The translations under genes and the position numbers were made by a program. Of a stretch of 64,000 bases of DNA, positions 46,819 to 56,463 are shown piece after piece. A model generated the notes under the pieces. It made no database searches. It saw only the letters and a list, made by a program, of their open reading frames with translations, and was not told the origin of the DNA. This DNA is from Streptomyces sp. NBC_01497. Lineage in GTDB: Bacteria; Actinomycetota; Actinomycetes; Streptomycetales; Streptomycetaceae. Within the stretch, counting starts at the first letter, position 1. Each line of letters starts with the position of its first letter. Location of the stretch: NCBI RefSeq assembly GCF_036250695.1, contig NZ_CP109427.1, positions 3,410,001-3,474,000 of the forward strand, read 5' to 3'.

Positions 46819-47781
46819 ATGCGCCGATCAGCCTCGCGACTCCCCCGCATCCTCGCCGCCGCGGCCGTACCCGCGCTGCTCGTCGTCGCCGGCTGCTCGT
46901 CCGGCTCCGGCAGCGGTGACGGGAGCGGCAAGGACAGCGCGGACGGCGGCAGCAGCTCCAGCGCCCCGTCCGGCGGGCACTCGCCCTCGGTCGCGCCGGC
47001 GAAGTACCGGAGCCTGCCGGACGCCTGCTCGGTGGTCGGCTCGGACACGGTCGGCACCCTCGTGCCCGACGCCAAGCCGAAGGGCGGCACGGCCGGTACG
47101 TCGACGGACATCAACGCGCACAGCAGCTGTGCCTGGAACGGCCTGAAGGACAAGGGCGTCCACGGCTCGCAGTACCGCTGGCTGGAGGTGTCGCTGTCGC
47201 GGTTCGACTCGCAGACGGCCCTCGGCACCGGCAACGCGCAGGCCTCGAAGCAGTACGCGACCGAGGTCGACGCCGCCCAGACGACGCAGGACGCCAAGAG
47301 CGTCATGACCACGCCGGTGACGGGCGCCGGGGACCAGGCCACCTCGGTCACCTACCGGCTGACGAAGTCGGGTGAGGACTTCTCGTACGCGACCGTCGTG
47401 GCGCGCACGGACAACGTGGTGGTCTCGCTCACGTACAACGGCGCGGGCTTCGAGGGCGAGAAGTCGCCCAGCACCTCCGAGGTCACGAAGGACGCGGTGA
47501 CGGCGGCGAAGAACGCCCTCAAGAGCATCGAGAACGGGGGCAGCGGAAGCGACACGGGATCCGGTTCCGGTTCGGGTTCCGGTTCCGGGTCGGGTTCCGG
47601 TTCCGGGTCGGGCAAGGCGTCGTCCTCCCCCAGCGCCTCGAAGTCGGCGTCGGGCGGGGCGGGGCACGACCCGGGCAAGCCCGGCGCGTCGTCCTCACCG
47701 TCCCCGTCCAAGTCGGACACCAAGTCGGGCGCCCCGAAGCCCTCGGACTCCTCGTCGGCGAAGGCGAGCATGGCGGGCTGA
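46819..47781 (+). CDS. DUF3558-like lipoprotein with Ser/Gly-rich tail
   Basis: This 320-residue lipoprotein has the signal SRLPRILAAAAVPALLVVAG followed by the lipobox Cys. A globular domain of residues 60-235 has paired cysteines (LPDACSVVG, HSSCAWNG) aligned in spacing with those of the preceding lipoprotein, so the two are probably paralogues. The C-terminal third is a (Gly-Ser)n run encoded by GGTTCC/GGTTCG repeats and a Lys/Ser/Pro-rich tail, probably an extended wall-spanning segment. ATG 46819 follows GAAGGA closely; ATG 46804 is an alternative. Confidence 0.82.
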   Translation: MRRSASRLPRILAAAAVPALLVVAGCSSGSGSGDGSGKDSADGGSSSSAPSGGHSPSVAPAKYRSLPDACSVVGSDTVGTLVPDAKPKGGTAGTSTDINAHSSCAWNGLKDKGVHGSQYRWLEVSLSRFDSQTALGTGNAQASKQYATEVDAAQTTQDAKSVMTTPVTGAGDQATSVTYRLTKSGEDFSYATVVARTDNVVVSLTYNGAGFEGEKSPSTSEVTKDAVTAAKNALKSIENGGSGSDTGSGSGSGSGSGSGSGSGSGKASSSPSASKSASGGAGHDPGKPGASSSPSPSKSDTKSGAPKPSDSSSAKASMAG

Positions 47782-47863
47782 CGCCCGCCGCCGTACGCCC
47801 CGCGCCCTGCGCCCCGCCGCAGAACAGCGCTCCGGCGTACGGCACCTGCCCCTTTGGGCGGTT

Positions 47864-47892
47864 CGTCCGGGCCCACTGACCGGGCCCGGACG
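47864..47892 (+). terminator. Hairpin after second lipoprotein gene
   Basis: CGTCCGGGCCC pairs perfectly with GGGCCCGGACG around a seven-base loop, 83 bases after the stop codon. Confidence 0.8.
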
Positions 47893-48020
47893 TCCGTCGT
47901 CTCCTCCCGCGCCCGCGTCTTCCGTACGTGTGTGCAAGGCTGTTGCCCCGCCGGCCCCCGCCGGCCCCGCCATCGGGCGGCAAGTCGGCATCTGAGGACG
48001 AGAACGGGAGGGGATCGCGC

Positions 48021-49730
48021 GTGGCCGCGATGCAGCTGTCACGGACGCATCGGATACTGGTCGCTGTCGTCATCACCGGCGCTGTGATCATCGCCGGTAT
48101 CGGTTTCTCGGGCTCGTACGCCGCCGTGCGTTCGCTCGCCGAGAGCAAGGGGTTCGGCGAGTTCTCGCTCGTCTTCCCGATCGGTATCGACGCCGGCATC
48201 TGCGTCCTGCTCGCGCTGGATCTCCTGCTCACCTGGATCCGCATCCCCTTCCCGCTGCTCCGGCAGGCGGCCTGGGTCCTGACGGCCGCGACGATCGCCT
48301 TCAACGGCGCGGCGGCCTGGCCCGACCCGCTGGGCGTGGGCATGCACGCGGTCATCCCGCTGCTGTTCATCGTCACGGTCGAGGCGGCGCGGCACGCGGT
48401 CGGCCGGATCGCGGACATCACCGCGGACAAGCACATGGAGGGCGTGCGGCTGACCCGCTGGCTGCTGTCGCCCGTACCGACGTTCCTGCTGTGGCGGCGG
48501 ATGAAGCTGTGGGAGCTGCGCAGCTACGAACAGGTCATCAAGCTCGAACAGGACCGGCTGATCTACCAGTCGAGGCTCCAGGCACGCTTCGGCCGCAGCT
48601 GGCGCCGGAAGGCCCCGGTGGAGTCGCTGATGCCGCTGCGGCTCGCCAAGTACGGTGTGCCGCTCGCGGACACGGCGTCGGCGGGCCTCGCGGCGGCGGG
48701 TATCGACCCGGTGCCCGCGATCGGCATGGCGGTCGGCGGCGCGGCGGCCCGCGAGCTGACGGCGCCCCGCCCCGTCGCCGGTGACGTCGACCTGACGAAG
48801 GAGGCCCCGGGCTTCCCTCAGGGATCAGAACTCCCGCAGCAGGGCGCGCCGATGACGCAGCGCCAGGCGCAACCGCACGACCGGCCGTCACAGGGGCAGG
48901 GGCAGGGCCCGGGCCCCTACGGTGGGCAGATCCCCCAACAGCACCCGCAGCAGGGTGACCTGACGGAGCAGCAGCTCCAGCAGCAGCAGGAGTGGGCCGA
49001 ACAGCAGGGGCAGCCCGAGCCGGACGTCAGCCCCTGGTTCGCGGCGCCCAACATCCCCGAGGGCGCCTACGAGGGCGCGTACAACCCCACGTACGTGGAG
49101 GGCCTCGAACCGACCCCGGTGCTGCAGCCGACCGGACCCGGCCGGGTCCGCCCCCAGGGCGGCCCGGGCATACCGGCGCAGCGGCAGCAGCGGCCCGAGT
49201 ACGCGCAGCGGCTCGACCACGAGCAGCCCCAGGGCCCCGACCAGGGCCAGGCGTACGAACAGGGCCTCGCTCAGGACCAGGCGTACGCGCAGGGTCAGGC
49301 CTACGAGCAGGGCCCGGAGTACGAGCAGGGTGGCCCGGAGTACGAACAGGGCCAGGCGTACGAGCAGGGACCCGAGTACGAGCAGCCGCAGGACCACGAG
49401 CAGCGGGCCGGGCAGCGGAGCGGGCGGCAGCCCGCGCGGGAAGCCGAAGCGGCGCCGCAGCCCGGTGCGCAGTCCGGCCCCGCCCCGCTCGACGAGCGCG
49501 CCGGGGGCGACGAACTGCCCCGCGAGGAGGCGTACTACAACGCCCTCCGCAAGTACATAAGCGAGTACCAGGACATGCCCAACGAGCGGCAGTTCGGCCG
49601 CTACCTGCAGGAGATGTACAACTTCCGGGGCCGTTCCGGCGGCCCGCTGAGCGAGAGCACGCTGCGGGCGCCGCTGCGCGAGGCGCAGCGCAGGTTCCAG
49701 GAGGACCTGGACTCCGAGCACATCGCCTAG
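48021..49730 (+). CDS. DUF2637 membrane protein with Gln-rich repeats
   Basis: This 569-residue protein has four predicted membrane helices in residues 10-125 (including ILVAVVITGAVIIAGIGFS and LVFPIGIDAGICVLLALDLL). A basic helical region follows at 145-195 (WELRSYEQVIKLEQDRLIYQ). A long Gln/Pro-rich disordered stretch has repeats of YEQG and QAYEQG (about 400-470), and a conserved C-terminal helical domain (AYYNALRKYISEYQDMPNER) covers 505-569. DUF2637 occurs in chromosomal proteins and in Spd-type plasmid-spread proteins. GTG 48021 follows GGGAGGGGA. Its cellular role is not known. Confidence 0.85.
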   Translation: MAAMQLSRTHRILVAVVITGAVIIAGIGFSGSYAAVRSLAESKGFGEFSLVFPIGIDAGICVLLALDLLLTWIRIPFPLLRQAAWVLTAATIAFNGAAAWPDPLGVGMHAVIPLLFIVTVEAARHAVGRIADITADKHMEGVRLTRWLLSPVPTFLLWRRMKLWELRSYEQVIKLEQDRLIYQSRLQARFGRSWRRKAPVESLMPLRLAKYGVPLADTASAGLAAAGIDPVPAIGMAVGGAAARELTAPRPVAGDVDLTKEAPGFPQGSELPQQGAPMTQRQAQPHDRPSQGQGQGPGPYGGQIPQQHPQQGDLTEQQLQQQQEWAEQQGQPEPDVSPWFAAPNIPEGAYEGAYNPTYVEGLEPTPVLQPTGPGRVRPQGGPGIPAQRQQRPEYAQRLDHEQPQGPDQGQAYEQGLAQDQAYAQGQAYEQGPEYEQGGPEYEQGQAYEQGPEYEQPQDHEQRAGQRSGRQPAREAEAAPQPGAQSGPAPLDERAGGDELPREEAYYNALRKYISEYQDMPNERQFGRYLQEMYNFRGRSGGPLSESTLRAPLREAQRRFQEDLDSEHIA

Positions 49731-49819
49731 CCCTTACCGCTACCGCTACCGCTTCCGGTCACCGGCGCGGCGCGAGCCGTGCCCCTCGCACCACGTACGC
49801 CCCACACACCCCGTACGCC

Positions 49820-49859
49820 CCGCGGCCCCGGGAACGCCCAAGCGTCCCCGGGGCCGCGG
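49820..49859. terminator. Bidirectional hairpin between DUF2637 gene and lysS
   Basis: An 18-base arm beginning CCGCGGCCCCGGG pairs with 49842-49859 except for one position, around CCAA. It lies between convergent genes. Confidence 0.85.
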
Positions 49860-49877
49860 CGACCGGTCACCGCGGGG

Positions 49878-51632
49878 TCAGACCCCCAGCAGCGTCCGCA
49901 CCCGGTCCTGGCCCACGGCCAGCAGCAGCGTCGGCAGCCGGGGGCCGGTGTCGCGGCTGACCAGCAGGCGGTAGAGCAGCGCGAAGAACGAGCGCTGCGC
50001 GACCTTGAGCTCGGGCGTCGGCTTGGCGTCCGGCTCCAGGCCCGCGAGCATCTTCGGCACGCCGTACACGAGGGTGGTCAGACCGTCGAGGGACCAGTGC
50101 GAGTCCAGGCCCTCCGCTAGCAGCCGCAGCGACGCGCGGGCCTCCTCGTCCAGCGAACCCAGCAGTTCCTTGTCGGGCTCTGTGCGCACGACCGTGCGCG
50201 CCTCGGCCGGGACCTGGCTGCTGATCCACTGCTCGGCGCGGTCCAGCCGGGGCCGGGCCTCGTCCAGCGAGGTGAGCGGGTGCGACGGGTCCAGTTCGCT
50301 GAGGATGCGCAGCGTCTGCTCCTCGGCGCCCGCCGTGATGTCCGCGACGGACGCCAGCGTCCGGTAGGGCAACGGGCGTGGAGTACTGGGCAGTTCACCG
50401 GCCGCCGTGCGGACGGCGCGGGAGTGCGCGGCGACGTCGGCGGGCAGCGCCGTCTCGTCCGCGACCTTCCGCGCGAGCGCGTCCCACTCGTCGTAGAGGC
50501 GCTGGATCTCCTGGTCGAAGGCGATCTTGAAGGACTGGTTGGGCCGGCGGCGGGCGTACAGCCAGCGCAGCAGCGGCGCCTCCATGATCTTCAGCGCGTC
50601 GGCGGGCGTCGGCACGCCGCCCTTGCTGCTGGACATCTTGGCCATGCCGGAGATGCCGACGAAGGCGTACATCGGGCCGATGGGCTGCACGCCGTCGAAG
50701 ATCTCGCGGACGATCTGGCCGCCCACGACGTACGAGGAGCCCGGCGAGGAGTGGTCGACGCCGGACGGCTCGAAGATCACGCCTTCGTAGGCCCAGCGCA
50801 TCGGCCAGTCGACCTTCCACACCAGCTTGCCCCGGTTGAACTCGCTGAGCAGCACCGTCTCGCCGAACCCGCACCCCGTGCAGGTGTAGGTGAGCTCGGT
50901 CGTCGCGTCGTCGTACGCGGTGACGGTGGTCAGGTCCGTGCCGCACTGTCCGCAGTACGGCTTGTACGGGTAGTAGCCACCGGAGCCGCCGCCGTCGTCC
51001 TCGTCGGCCGCGCCGGAGCCCTCAGCGGCCTCGACCTCGGCCGCATCGACGGGCTTCTGCTGCTTCTGGCCCTGCTTGCCCTGGCCGCCCGCGCCGCCCT
51101 GCGGCTTGCCCTTGTCCTTGGTGCGGTAGCGGTCGAGGATCGCGTCGATGTCGCCCCGGTGCCGCATCGCGTGCAGGATCTGCTCGCGATAGGTGCCCGA
51201 GGTGTACTGCGCGGTCTGGCTGATGCCGTCGTACTCGACGCCCAGCTCGGCCAGCGCCTCGCTCATCGCGGCCTTGAAGTGCTCGGCCCAGTTCGGGTAC
51301 GGGGACCCGGCCGGGGCGGGCACCGCGGTCAGCGGCTTGCCGATGTGCTCGGCCCAGGACGCGTCGACCCCGGGGACGCCGTTCGGCACCTTGCGGTAGC
51401 GGTCGTAGTCGTCCCAGGAGATCAGGTGGCGCGTCTCGTACCCGCGACGGCGGATCTCGTCCGCGACCAGGTGCGGGGTCATGACCTCGCGGAGATTGCC
51501 CAGGTGGATGGGGCCGGACGGGGACAGCCCGGACGCGACGACGACCGGTTTGCCCGGCGCACGCCGTTCCGACTCGGCGATGACGTCGTCGGCGAAACGG
51601 GAGACCCAGTCGGTCTCGGTGCTCTGAGCCAC
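49878..51632 (-). CDS. lysS: Class I lysyl-tRNA synthetase
   Basis: This 584-residue synthetase charges tRNA-Lys. It is of the archaeal-type class I: SGLSPSGPIHLGN holds the HIGH-like motif at residues 36-46 and MAKMSSSKGGVPTP the KMSKS loop. A zinc ribbon YCGQCGTDL ... CTGCGFGE lies in between. A Lys/Gln/Gly/Asp-rich insertion (residues about 205-245) precedes the zinc ribbon. GTG 51632 gives the N-terminus MAQSTETDWVSRFADDV with AAGGA ten bases upstream; GTG 51641 is an alternative. It is divergent from argS. Confidence 0.95.
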   Translation of the reverse strand: MAQSTETDWVSRFADDVIAESERRAPGKPVVVASGLSPSGPIHLGNLREVMTPHLVADEIRRRGYETRHLISWDDYDRYRKVPNGVPGVDASWAEHIGKPLTAVPAPAGSPYPNWAEHFKAAMSEALAELGVEYDGISQTAQYTSGTYREQILHAMRHRGDIDAILDRYRTKDKGKPQGGAGGQGKQGQKQQKPVDAAEVEAAEGSGAADEDDGGGSGGYYPYKPYCGQCGTDLTTVTAYDDATTELTYTCTGCGFGETVLLSEFNRGKLVWKVDWPMRWAYEGVIFEPSGVDHSSPGSSYVVGGQIVREIFDGVQPIGPMYAFVGISGMAKMSSSKGGVPTPADALKIMEAPLLRWLYARRRPNQSFKIAFDQEIQRLYDEWDALARKVADETALPADVAAHSRAVRTAAGELPSTPRPLPYRTLASVADITAGAEEQTLRILSELDPSHPLTSLDEARPRLDRAEQWISSQVPAEARTVVRTEPDKELLGSLDEEARASLRLLAEGLDSHWSLDGLTTLVYGVPKMLAGLEPDAKPTPELKVAQRSFFALLYRLLVSRDTGPRLPTLLLAVGQDRVRTLLGV

Positions 51633-51796
51633 GGTCGGCACGTCCTTCTTTCTGCTGGGCGCTCGGGTGAAGCGGCGTACGCCATTGTCCCAGGTACGTA
51701 CGGCAGCGCGAAAACGGCTTGTCGCCCCATGGGACAATGGAGATCAAGACCTGCAACACGGCAGCGCCGACACCCAACAGAAATGGCAGCCAGCCC

Positions 51797-53599
51797 ATGG
51801 CCCCGGTTCCTTCCCTCGCCTCGACCGTCGACCAGCGCATCGCCTCCGCCCTCTCGGCCGCCCTGCCGGAAGCCGGTGCGGCCGATGTCCTGCTGCGACG
51901 CAGCGACCGGGCGGACTTCCAGGCCAACGGCATCCTGGCGCTCGCCAAGAAGCTCAAGGGCAACCCCAGGGAGCTGGCGACGCGGGTCGTCGGCGAGCTC
52001 ACCGCGCCCGGCGTGATCGCGGACGTCGAGGTCTCGGGACCCGGCTTCCTCAACATCACCGTCGCGGACCGGGCGATCATCGAGACCCTCGCGGCCCGCC
52101 TCGCGGACGAGCGGCTCGGCGTGCCGCTCGCGGAGCACGCCGGGACGACGGTGATCGACTACGCCCAGCCGAACGTGGCCAAGGAGATGCACGTCGGCCA
52201 CCTGCGGTCCGCCGTCATCGGCGCGGCCATGGTGGAGATCCTGGAGTTCATGGGCGAGAAGGTGATCAGGCGCCACCACATCGGCGACTGGGGCACCCAG
52301 TTCGGCATGCTCATCCAGTACCTGATCGAGCACCCGCACGAGCTGGACCGGGGCGCAACGGCTCCCGGCCCCGAAGCCGTGGAGGCCGCCCCCTCGGACG
52401 AGGCAGGCGAGGCCGCCATGTCCAACCTGAACCGCCTCTACAAGGCCTCGCGGGCCGTGTTCGACTCCGATGAGGAGTTCAAGGCGCGGGCCCGGGACCG
52501 GGTGGTGGCGCTCCAGGCGGGCGACGCGGAGACGACGGCGCTGTGGCAGCGGTTCGTGGACGAGTCGAAGGTCTACTTCTACTCCGTCTTCGGCAAGCTC
52601 GACCTGGAGATCCACGACGCCGACATCGTCGGCGAGTCCGGATACAACGACATGCTGGCGGAGACCTGCCGGATCCTGGAGGAGACCGGCGTCGCCGTGC
52701 GCTCCGAGGGCGCGCTGTGCGTGTTCTTCGACGACGTGAAGGGCCCGGACGGCAACCAGGTCCCGCTGATCGTCCAGAAGTCCAACGGCGGCTTCGGGTA
52801 CGCGGCGACCGACCTGTCCGCGATCCGCGACCGGGTGCGCAACCTCGGCGCCGACACCCTGCTGTACGTCGTGGACACCCGGCAGTCCCTGCACTTCAAG
52901 ATGGTCTTCGAGACCGCGCGCCGGGCCGGCTGGCTCGGCGACGAGGTCGAGGCCGTCCAGCTCGCCTTCGGCACGGTCCTCGGCAAGGACGGCAAGCCGT
53001 TCAAGACCCGTGAGGGCGAGACGGTACGGCTGGTGGACCTGCTGGACGAGGCGGTCGACCGGGCCACGGCCGTCGTCCGCGAGAAGGCCGAGAAGGCCGG
53101 ACTGGGCGAGCCGGAGATCGAGGAGAACGGCCGGTACGTCGGCATCGGCGCGGTCAAGTACGCCGACCTGTCGACGTCCGCCGTCCGGGACTACAAGTTC
53201 GACCTCGACCAGATGGTCTCGCTCAGCGGCGACACGTCCGTGTACCTCCAGTACGCGTACGCGCGCATCCGGTCCATCCTGCGCAGGGCCGACGGCACCG
53301 CCTCCCCCGCGCCGCACCCCGAGCTGACGCTCGCCCCGGCGGAGCGCGCGCTCGGCCTGCACGTGGACCGCTTCGGCGAGACGCTCGCGGAGGTCGCGGA
53401 GGGGTACGAGCCGCACAAGCTGGCCTCGTACCTCTACCAGCTGGCGTCCCTGTTCACGACGTTCTACGACCAGTGCCCGGTGCTGAAGGCCGAAAGCCCC
53501 GAGCAGGTCGAGAACCGGCTGCTGCTGTGCGCGGTCACGGCCCGCACGCTGGAGCAGGGCCTGTCCCTGCTGGGCATCAAGGCGCCCGAGCGGCTCTGA
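51797..53599 (+). CDS. argS: Arginyl-tRNA synthetase
   Basis: This 600-residue class I synthetase charges tRNA-Arg. The N-terminal additional domain covers residues 1-110. The HIGH motif appears as [14 protein letters not shown] near residue 130, followed by [14 protein letters not shown]. The KMSKS region is degenerate ([14 protein letters not shown]), as usual for ArgRS, and the anticodon-binding domain includes [15 protein letters not shown]. An acidic insert (residues about 190-215) is small. The gene is divergent from lysS across 164 bases; both synthetases lie at the boundary of an accessory island. Confidence 0.96.
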   Translation: MAPVPSLASTVDQRIASALSAALPEAGAADVLLRRSDRADFQANGILALAKKLKGNPRELATRVVGELTAPGVIADVEVSGPGFLNITVADRAIIETLAARLADERLGVPLAEHAGTTVIDYAQPNVAKEMHVGHLRSAVIGAAMVEILEFMGEKVIRRHHIGDWGTQFGMLIQYLIEHPHELDRGATAPGPEAVEAAPSDEAGEAAMSNLNRLYKASRAVFDSDEEFKARARDRVVALQAGDAETTALWQRFVDESKVYFYSVFGKLDLEIHDADIVGESGYNDMLAETCRILEETGVAVRSEGALCVFFDDVKGPDGNQVPLIVQKSNGGFGYAATDLSAIRDRVRNLGADTLLYVVDTRQSLHFKMVFETARRAGWLGDEVEAVQLAFGTVLGKDGKPFKTREGETVRLVDLLDEAVDRATAVVREKAEKAGLGEPEIEENGRYVGIGAVKYADLSTSAVRDYKFDLDQMVSLSGDTSVYLQYAYARIRSILRRADGTASPAPHPELTLAPAERALGLHVDRFGETLAEVAEGYEPHKLASYLYQLASLFTTFYDQCPVLKAESPEQVENRLLLCAVTARTLEQGLSLLGIKAPERL

Positions 53600-53721
53600 G
53601 CGGCCCGGTCCCCCGGCCCCGGCCGGGTCCGGGGGCCCGTCGGCGCAGGTCCGGGGCCGGGCCGGGGCGGCAGGCGCGCGCCGGCGCTCCCCGCACAGCG
53701 AGGCCGGGCGCCCGGGCCGGG

Positions 53722-54204
53722 TCAGTCCTCGCTGAAGGTGTGCGTCGCCCGGCGATACGGCCGGCGCACCAGGGCCAGCCGGTCCTGGGGCCACAGCTCG
53801 TCGTCCTCGCTCAGATCCAGAACACCGGTACGGCGCAGCAGCCAGATGACCTCCGACTGGTACTCCAGCAGCGCGTCGCCCGGGATCGCGGCGAGGAGCG
53901 CGTCCACGGCCCGGATCATGTCGTCCTGCTGGGCCCGTACGTCCGTGAACTTGTCGAGGCGGAACGACACCGACACGGTCGGGGTGAATCCGAGATCGGT
54001 GATGACGGGGTGCCACGGTTGCGGGTGTTCCTCGAACACCTGGACAAAGGTGCCACGATGCGTCGTGACGCCCTTCTCCATCCATTCCTGCGCTGAGACG
54101 GGCACGTCGAGGAGACCGGCTTCCCGGGCGGCGTGGTCGAGGATTTCGGCGACCTGGCGCGCCGGCAGCGTCGCCGCGATCTCGAAGTCGTAGGAGATTG
54201 CCAC
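53722..54204 (-). CDS. Putative immunity protein of toxin cassette 1
   Basis: This soluble protein of about 160 residues (AISYDFEIAATLPARQVAEI to RRATHTFSED) starts 23 bases after the nuclease-tipped toxin gene on the same strand, the classic immunity position. It has no signal peptide and is acidic, as expected for a cytoplasmic neutraliser. The composition and layout recall SitI3-type immunity proteins, but I hold that loosely. GTG 54204 is preferred because AGAGGA lies six bases upstream; ATG 54210 is too close to it. It converges with argS. Confidence 0.7.
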   Translation of the reverse strand: MAISYDFEIAATLPARQVAEILDHAAREAGLLDVPVSAQEWMEKGVTTHRGTFVQVFEEHPQPWHPVITDLGFTPTVSVSFRLDKFTDVRAQQDDMIRAVDALLAAIPGDALLEYQSEVIWLLRRTGVLDLSEDDELWPQDRLALVRRPYRRATHTFSED

Positions 54205-54227
54205 TGACATTCCTCTGCGATGGTTGC

Positions 54228-55745
54228 TTACGGGTAGAAGTTCACGACGTTTCCGTCGCCGTCGATCACCAGGACTTCCTTGAGCCCGTCGATGGGCCAG
54301 TCCTGCAGCTGGCTCCTCATCTTCGCCATGTCGACGGCACTGTCCTTCAGGTTCAGGACGATACGGTCCGTCTGTCCCTTCTCGACCTTCTTGGCCATCT
54401 CTCGCGCGATGTTACGTGCGTTGCTGCCGGACGGGGCGTAGTTGTCGAACACCTCGCCCTCGACGCGGTAGTCCGGGTTCTTCGCCCCGGGCACGTCCGG
54501 GTTCTGCTCGACGTCGTACCCCTCCCGCGACAGGATGTCCGCCGACTCGTTCTCCCTGCCCAGGGCCCGCAGGGTCTCCGCGTCGTCCTTGGGGCTCGTG
54601 GACGTGCGGCGGCCTGAGGGCTTCGCGTCCGGGTCGGGTTCGTTCGACGGCTGGGTGGTGTCCCCGTCGGCTCCGCCCTCCGCCGGTTCGCGGGTCTCGG
54701 TCTCGGTGAGCTCGCGGTCGAGTGCCTCGTCGACCTCGGTGGTCTCCGCGTCGACGGCTTCGATCTCGGGCACGGCCTCGGCAGCCGCCTCCAACTCCGT
54801 GCCGACATCCGCGATGACAGCGGTGTCGATCTCCGCGATCGCCGCTTCCGCCGTCGCCTCGACACCACCGAGGATCGCACCGGCCTCCGCCCCGTCCAGG
54901 GCAGCCGCACCCGCGTCCGAAGCACCAGCCGTGACCACCGTCAGGAGCACGCCGACCGCCGTCGTCAGACCGACCGCGATACCCGCCCCGGCCAGCTTCT
55001 CCTCCGTACTGCTGTGCGCCTCATCAATGGCATGCGCGAACTTGTCACACGCCGACGCCAACTTGTCGCACGCGTCATGCGCCGCCGACAGCGGCGCCTT
55101 CCCCGTGTTCCCGCCGTCCTGCCAGATCTTGGCCCAGAAACCGGCCATCGCACGCACGGAATCATCCGAGTTGTTGTCCGTCAGCGACTGCACCTGCCCG
55201 TGCAGGGACCGACCGATCCCCTGGATCGCCGTGGACGCCGTCCGATAGGCGGTGGCAGCATCCCTGAGCTTGTCCTGATGCCCGTTCGGCCAGTACTTCG
55301 CGATGACCGAGGGCACCGACGAATGCCCCGGCCCGACCGCCGACGCCGGGTCCGGATACATGATGTCGGTGACCACCAACGGCCACGGATACAGCTTCGG
55401 CGCGCCCTTGCCCTTGGCGGCATTCGAGTGGTGATCGGCCTTGAGATAGTTGTTGGCCGTCGTCACCAGCGCTTCCGAGGCCTGCCCGATCGCACGGATA
55501 CCCGCGGACAGCGTGTGGAACAGCGCCTTGGCCGCCGGATCGTACTTCCGCGCGAAGTTATGGCCGTAATCGTCGTTGCCCGCCATACCCGCCGCGCTCT
55601 GCAACGCCGCGTTCAGCGCACTCGCCGCCGTGTCGAGATCGTTCTGCCCCGTGGCGAACTTCCCCGCCACCGCGTTCAGATCATCCGGATACAGATCGAT
55701 CGACTGGCTTCCGCCCCCACCACCATCGTCCGCCGGGCGGCTCAC
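54228..55745 (-). CDS. Polymorphic toxin 1: WXG/ESX-like N-terminus with CdiA-CT-like nuclease tip
   Basis: This 505-residue protein has a modular layout. Residues 15-110 form a WXG100-like helical region (LNAVAGKFATGQNDLDTA, YGHNFARKYDPAAKALF). Residues 140-245 are a second helical region (AKYWPNGHQDKLRDAATA). A Gly/Ala-rich hydrophobic segment covers 251-283, then an acidic linker to 388. The tip (390-505) resembles CdiA C-terminal tRNases of the PD-(D/E)xK fold, with E400, D425 in NPDYRVEG, D434 in EVFDNYAP and GQTDRIVLNLKDS. There is no signal peptide, so type VII secretion is inferred. GTG start. The immunity gene follows. Confidence 0.83.
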   Translation of the reverse strand: MSRPADDGGGGGSQSIDLYPDDLNAVAGKFATGQNDLDTAASALNAALQSAAGMAGNDDYGHNFARKYDPAAKALFHTLSAGIRAIGQASEALVTTANNYLKADHHSNAAKGKGAPKLYPWPLVVTDIMYPDPASAVGPGHSSVPSVIAKYWPNGHQDKLRDAATAYRTASTAIQGIGRSLHGQVQSLTDNNSDDSVRAMAGFWAKIWQDGGNTGKAPLSAAHDACDKLASACDKFAHAIDEAHSSTEEKLAGAGIAVGLTTAVGVLLTVVTAGASDAGAAALDGAEAGAILGGVEATAEAAIAEIDTAVIADVGTELEAAAEAVPEIEAVDAETTEVDEALDRELTETETREPAEGGADGDTTQPSNEPDPDAKPSGRRTSTSPKDDAETLRALGRENESADILSREGYDVEQNPDVPGAKNPDYRVEGEVFDNYAPSGSNARNIAREMAKKVEKGQTDRIVLNLKDSAVDMAKMRSQLQDWPIDGLKEVLVIDGDGNVVNFYP

Positions 55746-55910
55746 CGGCCACTCCCCGTACGGCCGTGCCCGATGGACGTCCGGCTGTGGCTGGTCCCAC
55801 GTGCCGTCCTGAGTCCGTCGTACCTCACTGAGAGCCCCCGTCTCGTTCGACGGTCTCCAGGATCACCACAACCACCGTGCAGGACAAGGAAATTCAGTCG
55901 CGGTTTGACC

Positions 55911-56162
55911 TCAAAGCCCGCCGCCTCCCCGGCGACGGGGCCGGTCTCGCCCGGAATGCTCCCCCGGCGGACCCGTGACCTGCCCGTTCCGGTGGTTCAG
56001 CAGTTCCTCGTTGCAGTCCTCAACAGACCACCGCGTACGAGCGCTTCGCGCCTCCTCACGTTGCCTCCCCAGCGCGACGCACACGGCACAACCGTCCGTG
56101 GGGACGGGCTCCAGGTGCCAGGCGACCGGAGCCTCCCCGCCCACCTTCTCGGTGTCCTTCAT
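55911..56162 (-). CDS. Small Cys-containing streptomycete protein
   Basis: This 83-residue protein has a recognisable small-family core, DGCAVCVALGRQREEARSAR and VEDCNEELLNHRNG, with a CxxC pair and a third Cys. Proteins with this C-x-V-C-x-A-L-x-x-Q-R-E-E-A-R pattern are frequent next to XRE/DUF5753-DUF397 pairs in streptomycetes. The CxxC could bind metal, but no function is known. Its ATG overlaps the stop of the preceding small gene as ATGA. The Arg/Gly-rich C-terminus is probably disordered. Confidence 0.75.
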   Translation of the reverse strand: MKDTEKVGGEAPVAWHLEPVPTDGCAVCVALGRQREEARSARTRWSVEDCNEELLNHRNGQVTGPPGEHSGRDRPRRRGGGGL

Positions 56163-56311
56163 TCCGGCAGCCGTCCCAGTCCGTGAAGTACCCGCTCCAT
56201 CAGCTGTCTTGTCGGCAGGTCGTACCTGCGGGGGACATGGCCCGGCACCAGGCGCCAGAACCCCCCGCCGTGGACGACGACCTGACGCTCCGCCGCCCGG
56301 TCCTCTTCCAT
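56159..56311 (-). CDS. Very small protein coupled to the Cys-containing gene
   Basis: About 50 codons from ATG 56311 (MEEDRAAERQVVVHGGGFWR to LHGLGRLPE) end in a stop that overlaps the next start as ATGA, which supports expression. Longer in-frame starts (to 56368) exist but add an unlikely Gly/Arg-rich stretch. The DLPTRQLMERVL helix looks conserved in type. Divergent from the XRE gene; function unknown. Confidence 0.5.
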   Translation of the reverse strand: MEEDRAAERQVVVHGGGFWRLVPGHVPRRYDLPTRQLMERVLHGLGRLPE

Positions 56312-56463
56312 CCCGCCCGATCCACGTTCACACACGAGCCCGCTACCTCTCCGTCCCTCCGCCCTCACTGTCCGTGCATCTAGAATCGGCGGAGCCGCTC
56401 GTGCTCACCAGACAGGCGGCTTGGACACGCCCATCTGTCCAGCGGACCGGCCGGAGGATTCGC

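Noticed and set aside
55014..56186. Open frames antisense to toxin 1
   Set aside because: The toxin frame is supported by the paralogue at 61146-62606; the antisense product is Arg-rich and featureless.
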